Notes under the pieces: generated by a model
The model's input: only the letters and a program-made list of their open reading frames with translations
What the model was told of the DNA's origin: nothing
Databases searched by the model: none
Origin: CAVSJR01 sp963728285
Lineage (GTDB): Bacteria; Actinomycetota; UBA4738; HRBIN12
Assembly: GCA_963728285.1 (NCBI GenBank)
Contig: CAVSJR010000002.1
Coordinates: 186,001-250,000, forward strand
Length of the DNA stretch: 64,000 nt
Direction of reading: 5' to 3'
Program-made: the position numbers and the translations under genes
Shown: positions 10,593 to 20,646 of the stretch, in pieces
Position numbering within the stretch: the stretch's first letter is position 1
How the letters are laid out: each line of letters begins with the position of its first letter

Positions 10593-13139
10593 TCACGCGG
10601 GAACGCGCTCGAGGACCGCCCGCTCGATCTCCGCGATCCGCCGCGGGTCCTGGATCCTGTCCCCGAGCGGATCCCGGACATAGAAGGCGTCGACCACGCG
10701 GCCCCCATAGGTGGCCACCTTCGCGAGGTGAACGTCGAGCCGCAGATCCGCAAGCGTGCGCGTGATGTCGAACAGGAGGCCGATGCGATCGGGTCCCCCG
10801 ACCTCGATGACCGTGAAGAAATCCGAGACGCCGTTGTCCACGCTCACCGTCACCGGTGTCTGGGGGCGAGGCGGCGGGTAGTTGCTCCGTTTCTCGGCCA
10901 CCCGGTGGTCGAGCGACAGCCGGCCCTCGATCGCCCTGCGGAGCGCGGAGCGGAACTCGCGCCATCGATCCTCGCCGATCTCCGGCTCGAACGACCCCTC
11001 GACCTCGAACAGGTCCACGGCGACGCCATCCTCGGTGGTGAAGACCCGCGCCGACAGGATCGACAGGCCGGCGAGGGCCAATGCCCCGGCGACCCAGGAG
11101 AGCAGGCCCGGTCGGTCGACCGCGATTACGGTGAGCACGTGCGTGCCCGGCTTCGCGCCGGGCACGGCGCTCGTGCGAACCTCGGTGGCGCCGAGGCGGG
11201 CGGCGAGCATTCGATGGTGCGCCACCACGTCCTCGGGATCGACCACGAGCAGGTACGCCGGCGGCATGCGGTCGAGGAACGCGTCGACCGCGCGCTCGTC
11301 CTCGTCGGCAAGGAGCCGCCGGATCGCGTCGACGCGGCCCCGCAGGACCTCGGCCGACTCGCTGCCCATCTCGCCACGCTCGAACACGCGCTGTACCTTG
11401 CCCACGAGCTCACGGACGAGGGTCTGGCGCCACGGCGTCCACGCGTGCGGACCGGTGGCGCTCGCGTCGGCCGAGGCGAGCAGGTAGAGCGCGGCCAGAC
11501 GCTCGGGCGTGCCGATTCGCGCGGCAACGTCCACGACCAAGTCCTCGTCGCCGATGTCACGCCGGGTCGCCGTGTCGGGCAGCAAGAGGTGGTGCCCCAC
11601 CATGAACTGCACGAGATCGCCCGTTCCGGGATCGAGGCACATCCGGTCGCACAGACGCTCGGCCGCGCGCGCGCCGATCGGCACGTGTGGCCCTTCGCCG
11701 GTCTTGCCGATGTCGTGCAGCAGCGCACCGAGCAACAGCGCATCGTGGTCGTCGACGGTCCTCGCGGCCTCGATCGCGACGCGATCGACATCACCATCCA
11801 ACCGACTCGCCGACGGGCCGCCGCGATCGGCGTCCGCGAGCATCCGGCCCATCGACGCCCACGCCTGCATGAGGTGCACGTCGACGGTGAATCGGTGATA
11901 CGGATCGCGCTGAGGACGGCAGCGCACGGGGCGCCATTCCGGGAGGAACCTCCCGAGCAGCTCGATCCGATCCATGGCCTCGAGCGTCCGCACCCCCGCC
12001 TCGCCGCCCCGCAGGATCCGGAGGAAGCCCTCGCGGATGCGCGGCGTCCACGCGATCTCCTCGGGCAGCTCCACGGCGTCGATGCGATCCAGCGCCACCG
12101 CGGACAGCCTGCGGCCCTCCTCCGCGGCGGCGGCGAAGGTCTCGATCACCTCCTCGGGGGATCCGGGCGTCGGACCGCTCGTCGACGCGACGTCGATGCC
12201 CAGGAAGCGCTCGAACACCGAGGCCACCACGTGCTCGACCTGACGCGCGTGCGTGAAGAGCCCGCGCATCAACCCATCGACGGCGGCCAGCCGCGGCTCA
12301 TCGGTGAACCCCATGTCCCGAGCGATCTCGGGCTGCTGCTCGAGCAGCAGGCGATCGCTCCTGCGACCGGTCTCGAGATGCAGGGCGCTGCGGACCCTCA
12401 CGAGGAACTCGGTCGCCTCGTCGACCGCCTCGCGCTCCGCGACCCGGAGCAGGCCGACGCCGTCGAGCGTCGGGAGGTCGGGAGACTCCCCGACGACCGC
12501 GCCGAGCCATCCGAGCGCGTTGATGTCTCGCAGTCCTCCGGCGCCCTCCTTCAGATCGGGCTCCAGCAGGTGCGACACCGAGCCGTAGCGCCCCGCCCGC
12601 TCCTGGGAGTCCTCGACGAGCCGGGCCGCGAAGCCACGGGGATCCTCTCGCACCCAGCCGAAGGCGAGGTCACGAGCGCGACCGAACAGCTCCTCGTCGC
12701 CGGTCACGATCCGGGCATCGAGCATCGCCGTGGAGGCGTCGAGCCGGGCGGCGGCGAAGGCGAGGCAGTCCTCGGGCGTCCTCACGGCGTGCCCCACGGT
12801 CAGTCCGGCATCCCACAGGGGATAGAGAAGCGATTCCGCCAGCGCCGCCACACCGTCCGGCGCGGCCTCCTCGTGCAGCAGGAGCACGTCGACGTCGGAT
12901 GCCGGGGCGAGCTCGCCCCTCCCGTATCCTCCGACGGCGACGACCGCGACGCGCCCGCGCGGACCCTCCGCGTCCGCGTATGCGCGGCGGAGACAGGCGT
13001 CCACGAGCTCCGCCCGGCGTCGAGCCGACCAGCGTCCATGGCGGCCGCGAGAGTAGGCGCGGTCCAGCGCTCGAAGATCGTGCGCGAGCCGAGCGGCCGA
13101 CGAGTCCGTGCCGGCATCCCTCGACATCGAGGCGCTCAC
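10593..13139 (-). CDS. glnD: [Protein-PII] uridylyltransferase / uridylyl-removing enzyme
   Basis: 848 residues with the full GlnD layout. The nucleotidyltransferase motif (GGYGRGE...SDVDVLLL) is at 70-88. An HD hydrolase domain is marked by LLHDIGKTGEGPH in the middle, and two ACT domains occupy roughly the last 170 residues. It adds UMP to PII when glutamine is low and removes it when glutamine is high. The GTG start overlaps the stop of the upstream antiporter by four bases (GTGA), so translation is probably coupled. A PII gene with the modifiable tyrosine lies just upstream in the same cluster, which supports the assignment. Intact, no frameshift. Confidence 0.95.
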   Translation of the reverse strand: MSASMSRDAGTDSSAARLAHDLRALDRAYSRGRHGRWSARRRAELVDACLRRAYADAEGPRGRVAVVAVGGYGRGELAPASDVDVLLLHEEAAPDGVAALAESLLYPLWDAGLTVGHAVRTPEDCLAFAAARLDASTAMLDARIVTGDEELFGRARDLAFGWVREDPRGFAARLVEDSQERAGRYGSVSHLLEPDLKEGAGGLRDINALGWLGAVVGESPDLPTLDGVGLLRVAEREAVDEATEFLVRVRSALHLETGRRSDRLLLEQQPEIARDMGFTDEPRLAAVDGLMRGLFTHARQVEHVVASVFERFLGIDVASTSGPTPGSPEEVIETFAAAAEEGRRLSAVALDRIDAVELPEEIAWTPRIREGFLRILRGGEAGVRTLEAMDRIELLGRFLPEWRPVRCRPQRDPYHRFTVDVHLMQAWASMGRMLADADRGGPSASRLDGDVDRVAIEAARTVDDHDALLLGALLHDIGKTGEGPHVPIGARAAERLCDRMCLDPGTGDLVQFMVGHHLLLPDTATRRDIGDEDLVVDVAARIGTPERLAALYLLASADASATGPHAWTPWRQTLVRELVGKVQRVFERGEMGSESAEVLRGRVDAIRRLLADEDERAVDAFLDRMPPAYLLVVDPEDVVAHHRMLAARLGATEVRTSAVPGAKPGTHVLTVIAVDRPGLLSWVAGALALAGLSILSARVFTTEDGVAVDLFEVEGSFEPEIGEDRWREFRSALRRAIEGRLSLDHRVAEKRSNYPPPRPQTPVTVSVDNGVSDFFTVIEVGGPDRIGLLFDITRTLADLRLDVHLAKVATYGGRVVDAFYVRDPLGDRIQDPRRIAEIERAVLERVPA

Positions 13140-14461
13140 GGGCTCGCCGCCTCCGGCGCCTCCGACGTCTCGGGCCTGAGGCTCCCGCCGCTGCGGACGA
13201 CGCGCTCGAGCCAGGAGCCGGCGAGCAGCGACGTCACGACGGCGAGCAGGACGAGGCTCGAGTAGAACGAGGGGCTGATGATCCCCGCGTCGAGCGCCAC
13301 CGATGCCAGCACGATGCCGGGACCGCCCCGCGCGTTGAGCGCGACCGCCAGGTTCACCGCGGAGCTCCGCGGCTCACCTGCCAGCCTCGCGCCGAGGTAG
13401 ACGCTCAGGGACTTGGCGGCGCACGCGAAGGCGAAGAACGCGAGGAAGTACAGGGGATCGAACTCGCGGAGAAGATCCAGCCGCAGCCCCACGATCGCGA
13501 AGTACACGGGGATGAAGAACGCGAAGGAGAAGCTCTTGATGTCCTCGCGCGCCCTCGCCGCGCCCTTCGCCGAGGACGATGCCACGACGATCCCCGCCAC
13601 GAACGCCCCGAAGAGCGGGACGACGCCGAGGAAGACGGCCACGGCGGTCGCGAGGAACATGAAGACGAGCTGGAACCCGATCGCGCTCCCCCGCTTCACC
13701 ACGTTGTACCGAAAGCGAAGGACCCGGCGATAGATGGGCGGGCCGGCCACCAGCGAGATCCCGAGGAACGCGAGCGTCGCAACGACGTGGTAGCCGGTGG
13801 CCAGGGCCGAGGACGGATCGATCTCGAGGAGGGCCGGCAACCCGTAGACGTCTCCCGGCCCGCTCGCCGCGAGGCCGAGGGCGATCGCGAGGACGACGTA
13901 GAGCACGACGTCCTCGATGACCGCCACGCCGAGGACGATCCGCGCGAAGGCCGTCTCCAGGATGCCGAGGTCGAGCATGATCCGTGAGATCACCGGGATG
14001 CTCGTGATGGCGATCGCGATCGCGAAGACCAGGAAGAAGGATGCACGCGAGCCGGCCGCTCCCTCCCAGCGGCGAAGGTCCAGCACCGTGAGCGCTCCGA
14101 GGCCCGCGAGGAACGGCAGGGCCATCCCGGCCACGCTCACCGACAGGATGGTCCGGCGCTCGCCGCGCCGCAGCGCCGACCGAATCTCCGCGCCGGCGCT
14201 GAACATCAGGAGCAGGAGCCCCAGCTGGTAGATGGCGTCGAGCACGAGCGGGATGGGCCCCGTGTCCGGGAAGACCGTGCTCTGAAGCCCGGGCAACACG
14301 GCGCCGAAGACCGTCGGGCCGAGGAGGAGGCCACCGACGATCTCTCCGATGACCCGAGGTTGGCCGAGCGTCGTGAACAGGTAGCCGAGGCCGTGCGCGG
14401 CCGACAGGAGGAGGGCGAGTGCGACGAGGAGGCCGGCGATGTCGTCGACGGAGAGGGTCAC
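13136..14461 (-). CDS. CPA2-family cation:proton antiporter
   Basis: 441 residues, almost entirely hydrophobic, with about twelve helices and the family signatures GEIVGGLLLGPTVFG near the start and LNARGGPGIVLASVALDAG near the end. There is no C-terminal TrkA-N/RCK domain, so it is a short KefB/NapA-like form. It would exchange Na+ or K+ for protons across the inner membrane. It starts 54 bases after glnB and its stop overlaps the glnD start by four bases, placing it inside a nitrogen-signalling cluster. That position is unusual for this family. Confidence 0.9.
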   Translation of the reverse strand: MTLSVDDIAGLLVALALLLSAAHGLGYLFTTLGQPRVIGEIVGGLLLGPTVFGAVLPGLQSTVFPDTGPIPLVLDAIYQLGLLLLMFSAGAEIRSALRRGERRTILSVSVAGMALPFLAGLGALTVLDLRRWEGAAGSRASFFLVFAIAIAITSIPVISRIMLDLGILETAFARIVLGVAVIEDVVLYVVLAIALGLAASGPGDVYGLPALLEIDPSSALATGYHVVATLAFLGISLVAGPPIYRRVLRFRYNVVKRGSAIGFQLVFMFLATAVAVFLGVVPLFGAFVAGIVVASSSAKGAARAREDIKSFSFAFFIPVYFAIVGLRLDLLREFDPLYFLAFFAFACAAKSLSVYLGARLAGEPRSSAVNLAVALNARGGPGIVLASVALDAGIISPSFYSSLVLLAVVTSLLAGSWLERVVRSGGSLRPETSEAPEAASP

Positions 14462-14515
14462 CGGTGCCTCGAGCCTCGGATCATGCCGTCGCGGGGACCC
14501 GCGGGCCGGCCGCCA

Positions 14516-14854
14516 TCAAAGGGCGTCCGGGCCCATCTCCCCGGTCCGGATCCGAACGACCTGCTCCACCGGCATGACCCAGATCTTGCCGTCACCGATC
14601 TTGCCCGTTCGCGCCGCCTTCGTGACGGCGTCGACGACGCCCTGCGTCTGATCGTCGGCGACGAGGATCTCCACCTTGACCTTCGGGACGAAATCCACCT
14701 GGTACTCCGCGCCGCGATAGACCTCGGTGTGGCCGCGCTGCCGGCCGAAGCCCTCCACGTCGGTCGTCGTGAGCCCGCTGACGCCGACGTCGCGGAGCGC
14801 CTCCTTGACCTCGTCGAGCTTGTGGGGCTTCACGACGGCGACCACGACCTTCAT
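14516..14854 (-). CDS. glnB: Nitrogen regulatory protein P-II
   Basis: A canonical 112-residue PII protein. It begins MKVVVAVVKPHKLDEVKEAL and carries the T-loop GFGRQRGHTEVYRGAEYQVDF with the uridylylation site Tyr51. The B-loop and C-loop (TGKIGDGKIWV) are intact. As a trimer it binds ATP/ADP and 2-oxoglutarate and controls ammonium transport and glutamine synthesis. The start ATG overlaps the ku stop by four bases (ATGA), so it is probably translated from the ku message. GlnD, its expected modifier, is two genes downstream. It could equally be called glnK; no adjacent amt helps to decide. Confidence 0.95.
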   Translation of the reverse strand: MKVVVAVVKPHKLDEVKEALRDVGVSGLTTTDVEGFGRQRGHTEVYRGAEYQVDFVPKVKVEILVADDQTQGVVDAVTKAARTGKIGDGKIWVMPVEQVVRIRTGEMGPDAL

Positions 14855-15786
14855 TCGCCCACGGCCTTCTTCCTCGCCGTGGTGGCCTTCTTGGCCGCGG
14901 TCTTCTTCGCGGCGGGCTTCTTGGCCGCCGGCTTCTTGGCGGAGGACTTCTTGGCGGAGGACTTCGCCCTCGCGGCCGACTTCTCGGGCCCGGTCGGGGC
15001 CTCCTCGACCGCATCGCCCGACTTGGCGGCGGCCACCGACGCCTTCAGCGCCTCCATGAGATCCACGACCTTCGCCGGCGCCTCCTGCGGCACGACCTCG
15101 ATCTCCTCGCCGGCGATCTTCTTCTCGACGATCTCCAGCATCGCCTCGCGGTACTCGTCGCGGTACTCCTCGGGATTCCAGTCCGCCGTCAGGTTGTCGA
15201 TCAGCTGCTTCGCCATCTCGAGTTCCTGCGACCGCACCTTCGCATCCACGTCGACGCCCTCGAACTCCGCACCGCGGATCTCGTCGGGCCAGAACATCGT
15301 CTCCAGCACGAAGGCGTCGTCGACGAACCGAAGGGCGGCCAGGTGCTCCTTGTCGCGGAAGGAGACCTTCGCGATGCCGACCTTCGACTCCGCCGCCATC
15401 GCCTCGCGAAGCAGGGTGTACGCCTTCGCCCCGGTCTCCTCGGGCACGAGGTAGTAGGACTTCTTGTACAGCATGGGATCGATCTCGGACAGCTCGACGA
15501 ACTGGTGGATGTCGATCGCGCGCGAGGACTCGACCGGGACGGCGTCGAAGTCCTCGTCCGACATCGTCACGTAGTGGTCCTTCTCGTACTCGTACCCCTT
15601 GACGATCTCGTCGTAGGGCACCTCCTCGCCGTCGACCGAGCACACGCGCTTGTAGCGGATGCGGCCCTGATCCTTCTCGTGAAGCTGATTGAACTTGACC
15701 GACTTCTCCTCCGTGGCCGGATACACGCTCACGGGGATCGTCACCAGGCCGAACGAGATGGCCCCTTTCCACATGGCTCTTGGCAT
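14851..15786 (-). CDS. ku: Non-homologous end-joining DNA end-binding protein Ku
   Basis: 311 residues starting MPRAMWKGAISFGLVTIPV, the hallmark N-terminus of bacterial Ku, behind ggaggg. The Ku core extends to about residue 250. The last 55 residues form a lysine/alanine-rich tail (repeats of AAKK) like those that bind DNA and modulate end-bridging in actinobacterial Ku. Ku dimers thread onto broken DNA ends and recruit LigD, which is encoded 5 kb away. The stop overlaps the glnB start. Intact. The spacer upstream (15787-15918) probably holds the promoter of this cluster. Confidence 0.95.
   Translation of the reverse strand: MPRAMWKGAISFGLVTIPVSVYPATEEKSVKFNQLHEKDQGRIRYKRVCSVDGEEVPYDEIVKGYEYEKDHYVTMSDEDFDAVPVESSRAIDIHQFVELSEIDPMLYKKSYYLVPEETGAKAYTLLREAMAAESKVGIAKVSFRDKEHLAALRFVDDAFVLETMFWPDEIRGAEFEGVDVDAKVRSQELEMAKQLIDNLTADWNPEEYRDEYREAMLEIVEKKIAGEEIEVVPQEAPAKVVDLMEALKASVAAAKSGDAVEEAPTGPEKSAARAKSSAKKSSAKKPAAKKPAAKKTAAKKATTARKKAVGE
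14866..14985 (-). repeat. Lys/Ala codon repeat encoding the Ku tail
   Basis: A low-complexity stretch in the last 40 codons of ku encodes repeated AKK/AAKK units (SAKKSSAKKPAAKKPAAKK and onward). The repeat is within the coding frame and resembles the histone H1-like tails of mycobacterial Ku and HupB. Its boundaries are approximate. Confidence 0.6.
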
Positions 15787-15918
15787 GGCGTCCCTCCAGG
15801 AAGCTGGCTGCGCCCGCTCGGGGCGGGGAAGCCTCGATTCTAGTGGGTCGCGCCGACGGACACCGCCCGGGATCGTGCGATCGGAGGCGCCGAAGGAGGG
15901 ACTCCGCGCGGAGACGGG

Positions 15919-18900
15919 CTAGGGCTGAGCCAGCCCCTCGAGCTCGGCCCGCATGGACTCACGCTCGGTGAGGAAGGCCCCCAGGTTCTCGGGGGTGAGG
16001 GGCTTGGCGAAGAAGAAGCCCTGACCCAGCGTGCACTTCAGCTCCGAGGAGCCGCTCGAGCTGGTCGGCGCGCTCGATGCCCTCGGCGACCGGCTGCAGC
16101 TTCAGGATGCTGGCGAGCTCGACGACCGCCGCCGTGAGCGCCGAGGCCTCCCCGCCCTCGCTCACGCCGTCCACGAAGGACTTGTCCACCTTGAGGATGT
16201 CGACGGGGAAGCGGCGGATGTAGTTCAGCGACGAGTACCCGGTCCCGAAGTCGTCGACCGCGAGGCGGACGCCCAGCGCCTTCAGCTTGGTCAGCTGGGC
16301 GATGGAGAGCTCCATGTCGGCCATCATCACGCTCTCGGTGATCTCGAGCACGAGCGTCGCCGGATCGAGCGCGGTGTCGCGCAGGACCTGGGCCACCTCG
16401 CTGACGAGCTCCTGGCGCACCAGCTGGCGAACCGAGAGGTTCACGGCCATGTGCATCGGCGGATCGCTCTTGTGCTCCTGCTGGAGGATCCGGGCCTGTC
16501 GGCACGCCTCCTCGAGGGCCCATCGCCCGATCGGGACGATGAGGCCGGTCTCCTCCGCGAGCGGGATGAAGTCCAGGGGCGGCACGAGCCCTCGTTCCGG
16601 ATGCTGCCAGCGGATCAGGGCCTCGACCCCGGAGATGCGCCCGGAACCCAGCTCGATGATCGGCTGGTAGTGAAGGATGAACTCCCGATGCTCGAGGGCC
16701 CGCTGCAGGTCCGCCTTGAGCTCCAGGCGCTTGATCGCCGTCGTGTGCATCGCGGGCTCGAACACCTGGTAGCGGCCCTTGCCGCTCTCCTTGGCCATGT
16801 ACATGGCCACGTCCGCGTTGCGAAGGATCTCCTCGACGCCGGCCTCGCGATGCTCCTCGGTCCCGATGGCGATCCCGATGCTCGCGCGGACGAAGACCTC
16901 CTTCTCCTCGAGCATGAAGGGGTCGTCCAGGGCACGCAGGATCCGCTCGGCGACGTCGGCGGCCTCGACATCGTGGCCGCCGTCCTCGAGGAGGACCGCG
17001 AACTCGTCGCCGCCGAGCCGGGCCGCCGTGTCGATGGAGCGCAGACACACCTTGAGCCGGTTCCCCACCTCCGCGAGGAGGCGGTCGCCGGCCGCGTGGC
17101 CGAGGGAGTCGTTCACCGTCTTGAAGTCGTCCAGGTCCATGAACAGGACGGCGATCTGGTTCTCGTCGCGGCTCTGACGCTCGAGGGCGTGCGCGACACG
17201 GTCGCGGAACAGGGCTCGGTTGGCGAGGTTCGTGACCGAGTCGTGGAACGCCTGATGCGACAGCTGCTCCTCGAACGTCTTGCGCTCCGAGACGTCGCGG
17301 GTGTTCAGCACGATGCCCGAGACGTTCGGATCCGCCAGCAGGTTCGTCCGCAGCGTCTCCACGTAGAGCCAGCTGCCGTCCTCGTGCTTCATGCGAAACT
17401 CGATGAGGCCGGGATGGCCCTCCTTGTCCATGGCCACCGCGGCGAGGAACGACAGCACGCGCGTGGCGTCGTCCGGATGAAACCACTCGGCCAGCCGGCG
17501 TCCCTCGAGGGCCTCGGGCTCGAGGCCGAGGACGCGATGGATCGACGGGCTGACGTAGCGCACCGAGGTGTCGGGGTCCACGACCATCACGACGTCGCTC
17601 GAGTTCTGGATGAGCGAGCTGAACCTGGCCTCGCCCTGCCGACGAAGCAGGTCCTCGGTCAGGATGGCGCTCTCGAGCGCCAGGGCGACCTGCGACGTCA
17701 GGGCGACCAGGCCCTCGCAGATGGACCGGGGAAGCGGCTCGGGCGAGGACACCACGAGCAGGCCGCGGAGCTCGTCGCGCAGGAACATCGGAGCGACGAA
17801 GATCGACTCCATCTCACCGCTCAGGTGCAGCTGCGGCGCGATCTCGCTATCCGAGACGCCGAGCTGGAACCAGCGGTGCGCGAGCAGGCGGTCGCGCTTC
17901 CACTCCGGCAGCTCGGAGATGGCGACCGTTCGCTCGCCCTCGTCGTGCACCGTCGAGCTGACGACGGCGAAGTCCTCCTCGACGGACGGAGCGATCAGCA
18001 CCCGGACCTCCGCCCCCGCGCCGGCCAGCGCGGCCGAGGCCTCGAGGCCCGCCTCGTAGATGCTCTCCCGACTCGTCGCGGTCACCAGCCTGGCGCCGGC
18101 CTCGCGCAGCGCCTTCTCTCGCAGCGCCGACTGCTCCTCCTTGCGGACGAGCCCGTACATGCGGCCGACGACGATCAGGAACATGAGGACCGAGGCGGCG
18201 ATCAGGACCGGCGCGTCGACGGCTCCTGGCTCGAATGAACTGGATGGCGAAGACCGCCTGAATGCCCACCGTCGCTCCCGCGAGCAGCCCGAGCCGCACA
18301 CGGGAGAGCTTCAGGTCCTGCTCGGGCGTGGGCTCGGAGAGCGAACGCATGGAGGGATGCAAGCGCGGCCGCGCCCCACAGGAGGTAGAACGTCGCCCAG
18401 CCGCCCTCGAGCAGCCCGTCGTTGCTCGTACCCTCGTGCAGCAGCAGCCACCCGTAGATCGTGTCGGTGAGGAACAGCGCCGCCACGGCCGCGGCGAGGA
18501 GGTAGAAGGCAGGCGCGCGCTTGCCGGCGCCGACCGAGAGGCGGACCGTGACCCCGAGCAGGAGCAGGTCCATCAGCGGATAGCCGATCGACACGAGCTT
18601 CTGCAGGGCGGTCAGGTCGTCGCCGTGGACGTACGGGCGCGATCAGGAAGACCCAGGAGAGGACGCCCGCGCCGGTGGTCAGCATCAGCGAGTCGATCAT
18701 GCTCGCCCGGTCGCGACCCGGGTTTCTCCGGTGGATCAGCAGCAGCAGCCCGGCGATGAGGCACGGGATAGACGCTCAGATAGAAGGCGTCGCTGATCGC
18801 CGGGTACGGCAGATCGGTGCCGAAGAAGCGCGTGATAGTTGTAGGCGATGACGTCGCCGCAGATGAACAGCGTTTGTCCGAGCGCGAACAGGTACCACGG

Positions 18901-19068
18901 GAGCCGCTGCTCGGGCTTCCACATCCTGACCGCGACGACGATCATGATCGGCGACGAGAACCCGATCGCGTTGAACAGGACGCTCGCCCGGGGCCCAGGC
19001 ACGAACAGGAACCCGAGCGTCGCGACGGCCCCGATGAGCGGGTAGACGATCCAGGCCTTCCGTCTCAT
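15919..19068 (-). CDS. Membrane-bound GAF/PAS-GGDEF-EAL cyclic di-GMP protein (six frameshifts)
   Basis: The reconstructed protein has about 1047 residues. ATG 19068 (MRRKAWIVYPLIG) starts a membrane region of several helices (for example LLLLGVTVRLSVGAG, FYLLAAAVAALFLTDTIYG). A GAF-like region, a PAS domain (RYVSPSIHRVLGLEPEALEG), GGDEF with intact LGGDEFAVLLED, and EAL (VEALIRWQHPERG, VDDFGTGYSS) follow. Both catalytic signatures look complete, so it could make or degrade c-di-GMP. Six single-base insertions break it, near 18831, 18768, 18637, 18370, 18230 and 16045; each moves the frame in the same direction. The last restores the ending KCTLGQGFFFAKPLTPENLG. It follows the PLP enzyme gene by 55 bases. 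Confidence 0.85.
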
Positions 19069-19123
19069 GGCATGACTATCGGACGGCGGACGCGTCCGGT
19101 TGAGCCCCTCGGCCGCCTGGGGC

Positions 19124-20515
19124 TCAGGAGGCGACATGACCCGTGCCGAGGGCCTCGGCGTGCTCCTCGTGCTGAAGCCGGAAGGTGTCGTTGAGCTCTC
19201 CGAGCACGTCGCAGAGCAGCTCGATCTCCTCGTCGTCGTTGGCGGCGGTCACCTGGACGCGGAAGCCCACCTCGTTCTTGGGGACGAGCGGATACGCCGC
19301 CATGGTCACGTAGACCCCGCGATCGAAGAGGAAGCGCCCGACCTCGTCGATGTCGTTGTGGTCGGCGAGCGGCACCTCGATGATCGGATAGCCGGACTGA
19401 TTGGGCGTGTGGATATCGAGCTCGTGCAGCCGCTGCAGGACTCGCTGCGTCTTGCGATACAGGTCGAGGCGGATGTCGTCGCCGCGCTCGTCGTTCACCT
19501 CCAGGCCGACGAGCGTCGTCGCCAGGGACGCGACCGGCGACGGGCCCGAATACAGGTAGGGAGGCGCCGCGATCTTCAGCGTGTCCTTCAGGCGCGTGGG
19601 CAACGCCAGGAACGCCAGGAGCGAGGAGTACGACTTGGAGAACCCCGCGACGAACACCGTGTTCTCGTAGGTCTCGCCGAGGTGGCGGACGATGCCGTTG
19701 CCGCGCATGCCCCAGTCGGAGAGCTCGTCCTCCCGGCGCTCGCCGATGACACCGAAACCGTGGGCGTCGTCGACGTAGAGCAGCGCGTCGTACTCGCGGG
19801 CGATCCTCGCGAACTCGACGATGTCGGGCGCGTTGCCGGTCATCGAGTTGACGCCGTCCATGGCGATGACCTTCTGCGGCGTCTTGCACGTTCGAAGCAG
19901 CTGCTCCAGGTGCTCCGGGTCCTCGTGCCGGAAGCGCTGCACCGTCGCTCCGAGGCCCCGGGCGTAGTTGCACCCGTCGTAGATGGTCTTGTGCGCCCGC
20001 CCGTCCAGGAAGATCGTTCCGTCCCCGACAAGCACCGGGATGACCGACATGTGGATGTGGGTGATCGTCGGCAGGAGCAAGGTGTCCTCGCTTCCCACCA
20101 GCTGGGTCACCTTCTCCTCGATCTGCTCGTAGATGACCGGGCTCCCAAGGAGCCGGGACCAGCTCGGGTGCGTGCCCCATTCGTCCAGATAGCCAGGGAC
20201 GGCGTCGATGATCCGCTTGTCCAGGTCGAAGCCGAGGTAGTTGCAGGACGCGAAGTCGGAGAGCCACCGATCGCCGACGCGGATGTGCCGTCCATCGATC
20301 TCGTCGATGACCGCGTCCAGCATCGGGTGCGACTGCTTCAGACGGGCGAGGTCCGACACGGTATCCATCCACCGGTCGAGCCATCCGTCGCTCGCTCGCC
20401 GGCGCTCCTTGCCGTTGGGTGATTGGGGGAACGGGGGATCGGTCTCGCGCCGCTGCCGATCGGGCACGCCAGGGCCCAGGTGTGTAGGACGTCGGGAGGA
20501 CACGGGGCGCGGCAT
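19124..20515 (-). CDS. PLP-dependent alpha-oxoamine synthase-like enzyme (class I/II aminotransferase fold)
   Basis: An intact protein of about 463 residues if started at 20515; the homologous core begins near MDTVSDLARLKQS, so the true start may be further in. The fold is that of KBL/BioF/serine palmitoyltransferase: NYLGF near the N-terminus, VDDAHGFGVIGE holding the PLP aspartate and histidine, and the Schiff-base lysine in AGFSKSYSS. Such enzymes condense an amino acid with an acyl-CoA. No biotin, threonine-degradation or sphingolipid gene is near, so the substrate is open. CqsA-like autoinducer synthases belong to the same family. A c-di-GMP membrane sensor lies immediately downstream. 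Confidence 0.75.
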   Translation of the reverse strand: MPRPVSSRRPTHLGPGVPDRQRRETDPPFPQSPNGKERRRASDGWLDRWMDTVSDLARLKQSHPMLDAVIDEIDGRHIRVGDRWLSDFASCNYLGFDLDKRIIDAVPGYLDEWGTHPSWSRLLGSPVIYEQIEEKVTQLVGSEDTLLLPTITHIHMSVIPVLVGDGTIFLDGRAHKTIYDGCNYARGLGATVQRFRHEDPEHLEQLLRTCKTPQKVIAMDGVNSMTGNAPDIVEFARIAREYDALLYVDDAHGFGVIGERREDELSDWGMRGNGIVRHLGETYENTVFVAGFSKSYSSLLAFLALPTRLKDTLKIAAPPYLYSGPSPVASLATTLVGLEVNDERGDDIRLDLYRKTQRVLQRLHELDIHTPNQSGYPIIEVPLADHNDIDEVGRFLFDRGVYVTMAAYPLVPKNEVGFRVQVTAANDDEEIELLCDVLGELNDTFRLQHEEHAEALGTGHVAS

Positions 20516-20634
20516 GCCTGTCCTATCGGCCGCTTCCGCACATCCCTTAACAGCGGCGTAGGGGGTATCGGAGGCTACCCGTTCCCTGGTAGCGCACCTC
20601 GCCCGGGCCACGTCGGCCCCGGTCCGCCCTGGTC

Positions 20635-20640
20635 TAGCAT
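20635..20640 (+). promoter_or_regulatory. Possible -10 element (TAGCAT) for ligD
   Basis: TAGCAT ends seven bases before the ligD ATG, the spacing expected when transcription starts at the start codon. No Shine-Dalgarno sequence lies between. This matches the arrangement at the cyclase start at 1880 and supports leaderless expression. Confidence 0.4.
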
Positions 20641-20646
20641 CGACGC

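Noticed and set aside
10728..13265. Open frame of 845 codons on the plus strand opposite glnD
   Set aside because: No domain is visible, while glnD on the other strand is complete. It is a mirror frame caused by the codon GC pattern.
14516..15772. Fusion of an Arg/Gly-rich protein to PII
   Set aside because: The upstream part is a shadow of ku. The PII gene starts at ATG 14854, overlapping the ku stop.
16031..18238. Long open frame of about 735 codons on the plus strand, antisense to the GGDEF/EAL gene
   Set aside because: Composition is Arg/Glu/Leu-rich without motifs, and the minus strand holds clear GGDEF and EAL domains. It is a GC-rich shadow frame.
20516..20611. Start of the PLP enzyme at 20611
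   Set aside because: The added residues have no family similarity and would run into the ligD promoter region. The conserved part begins well downstream.
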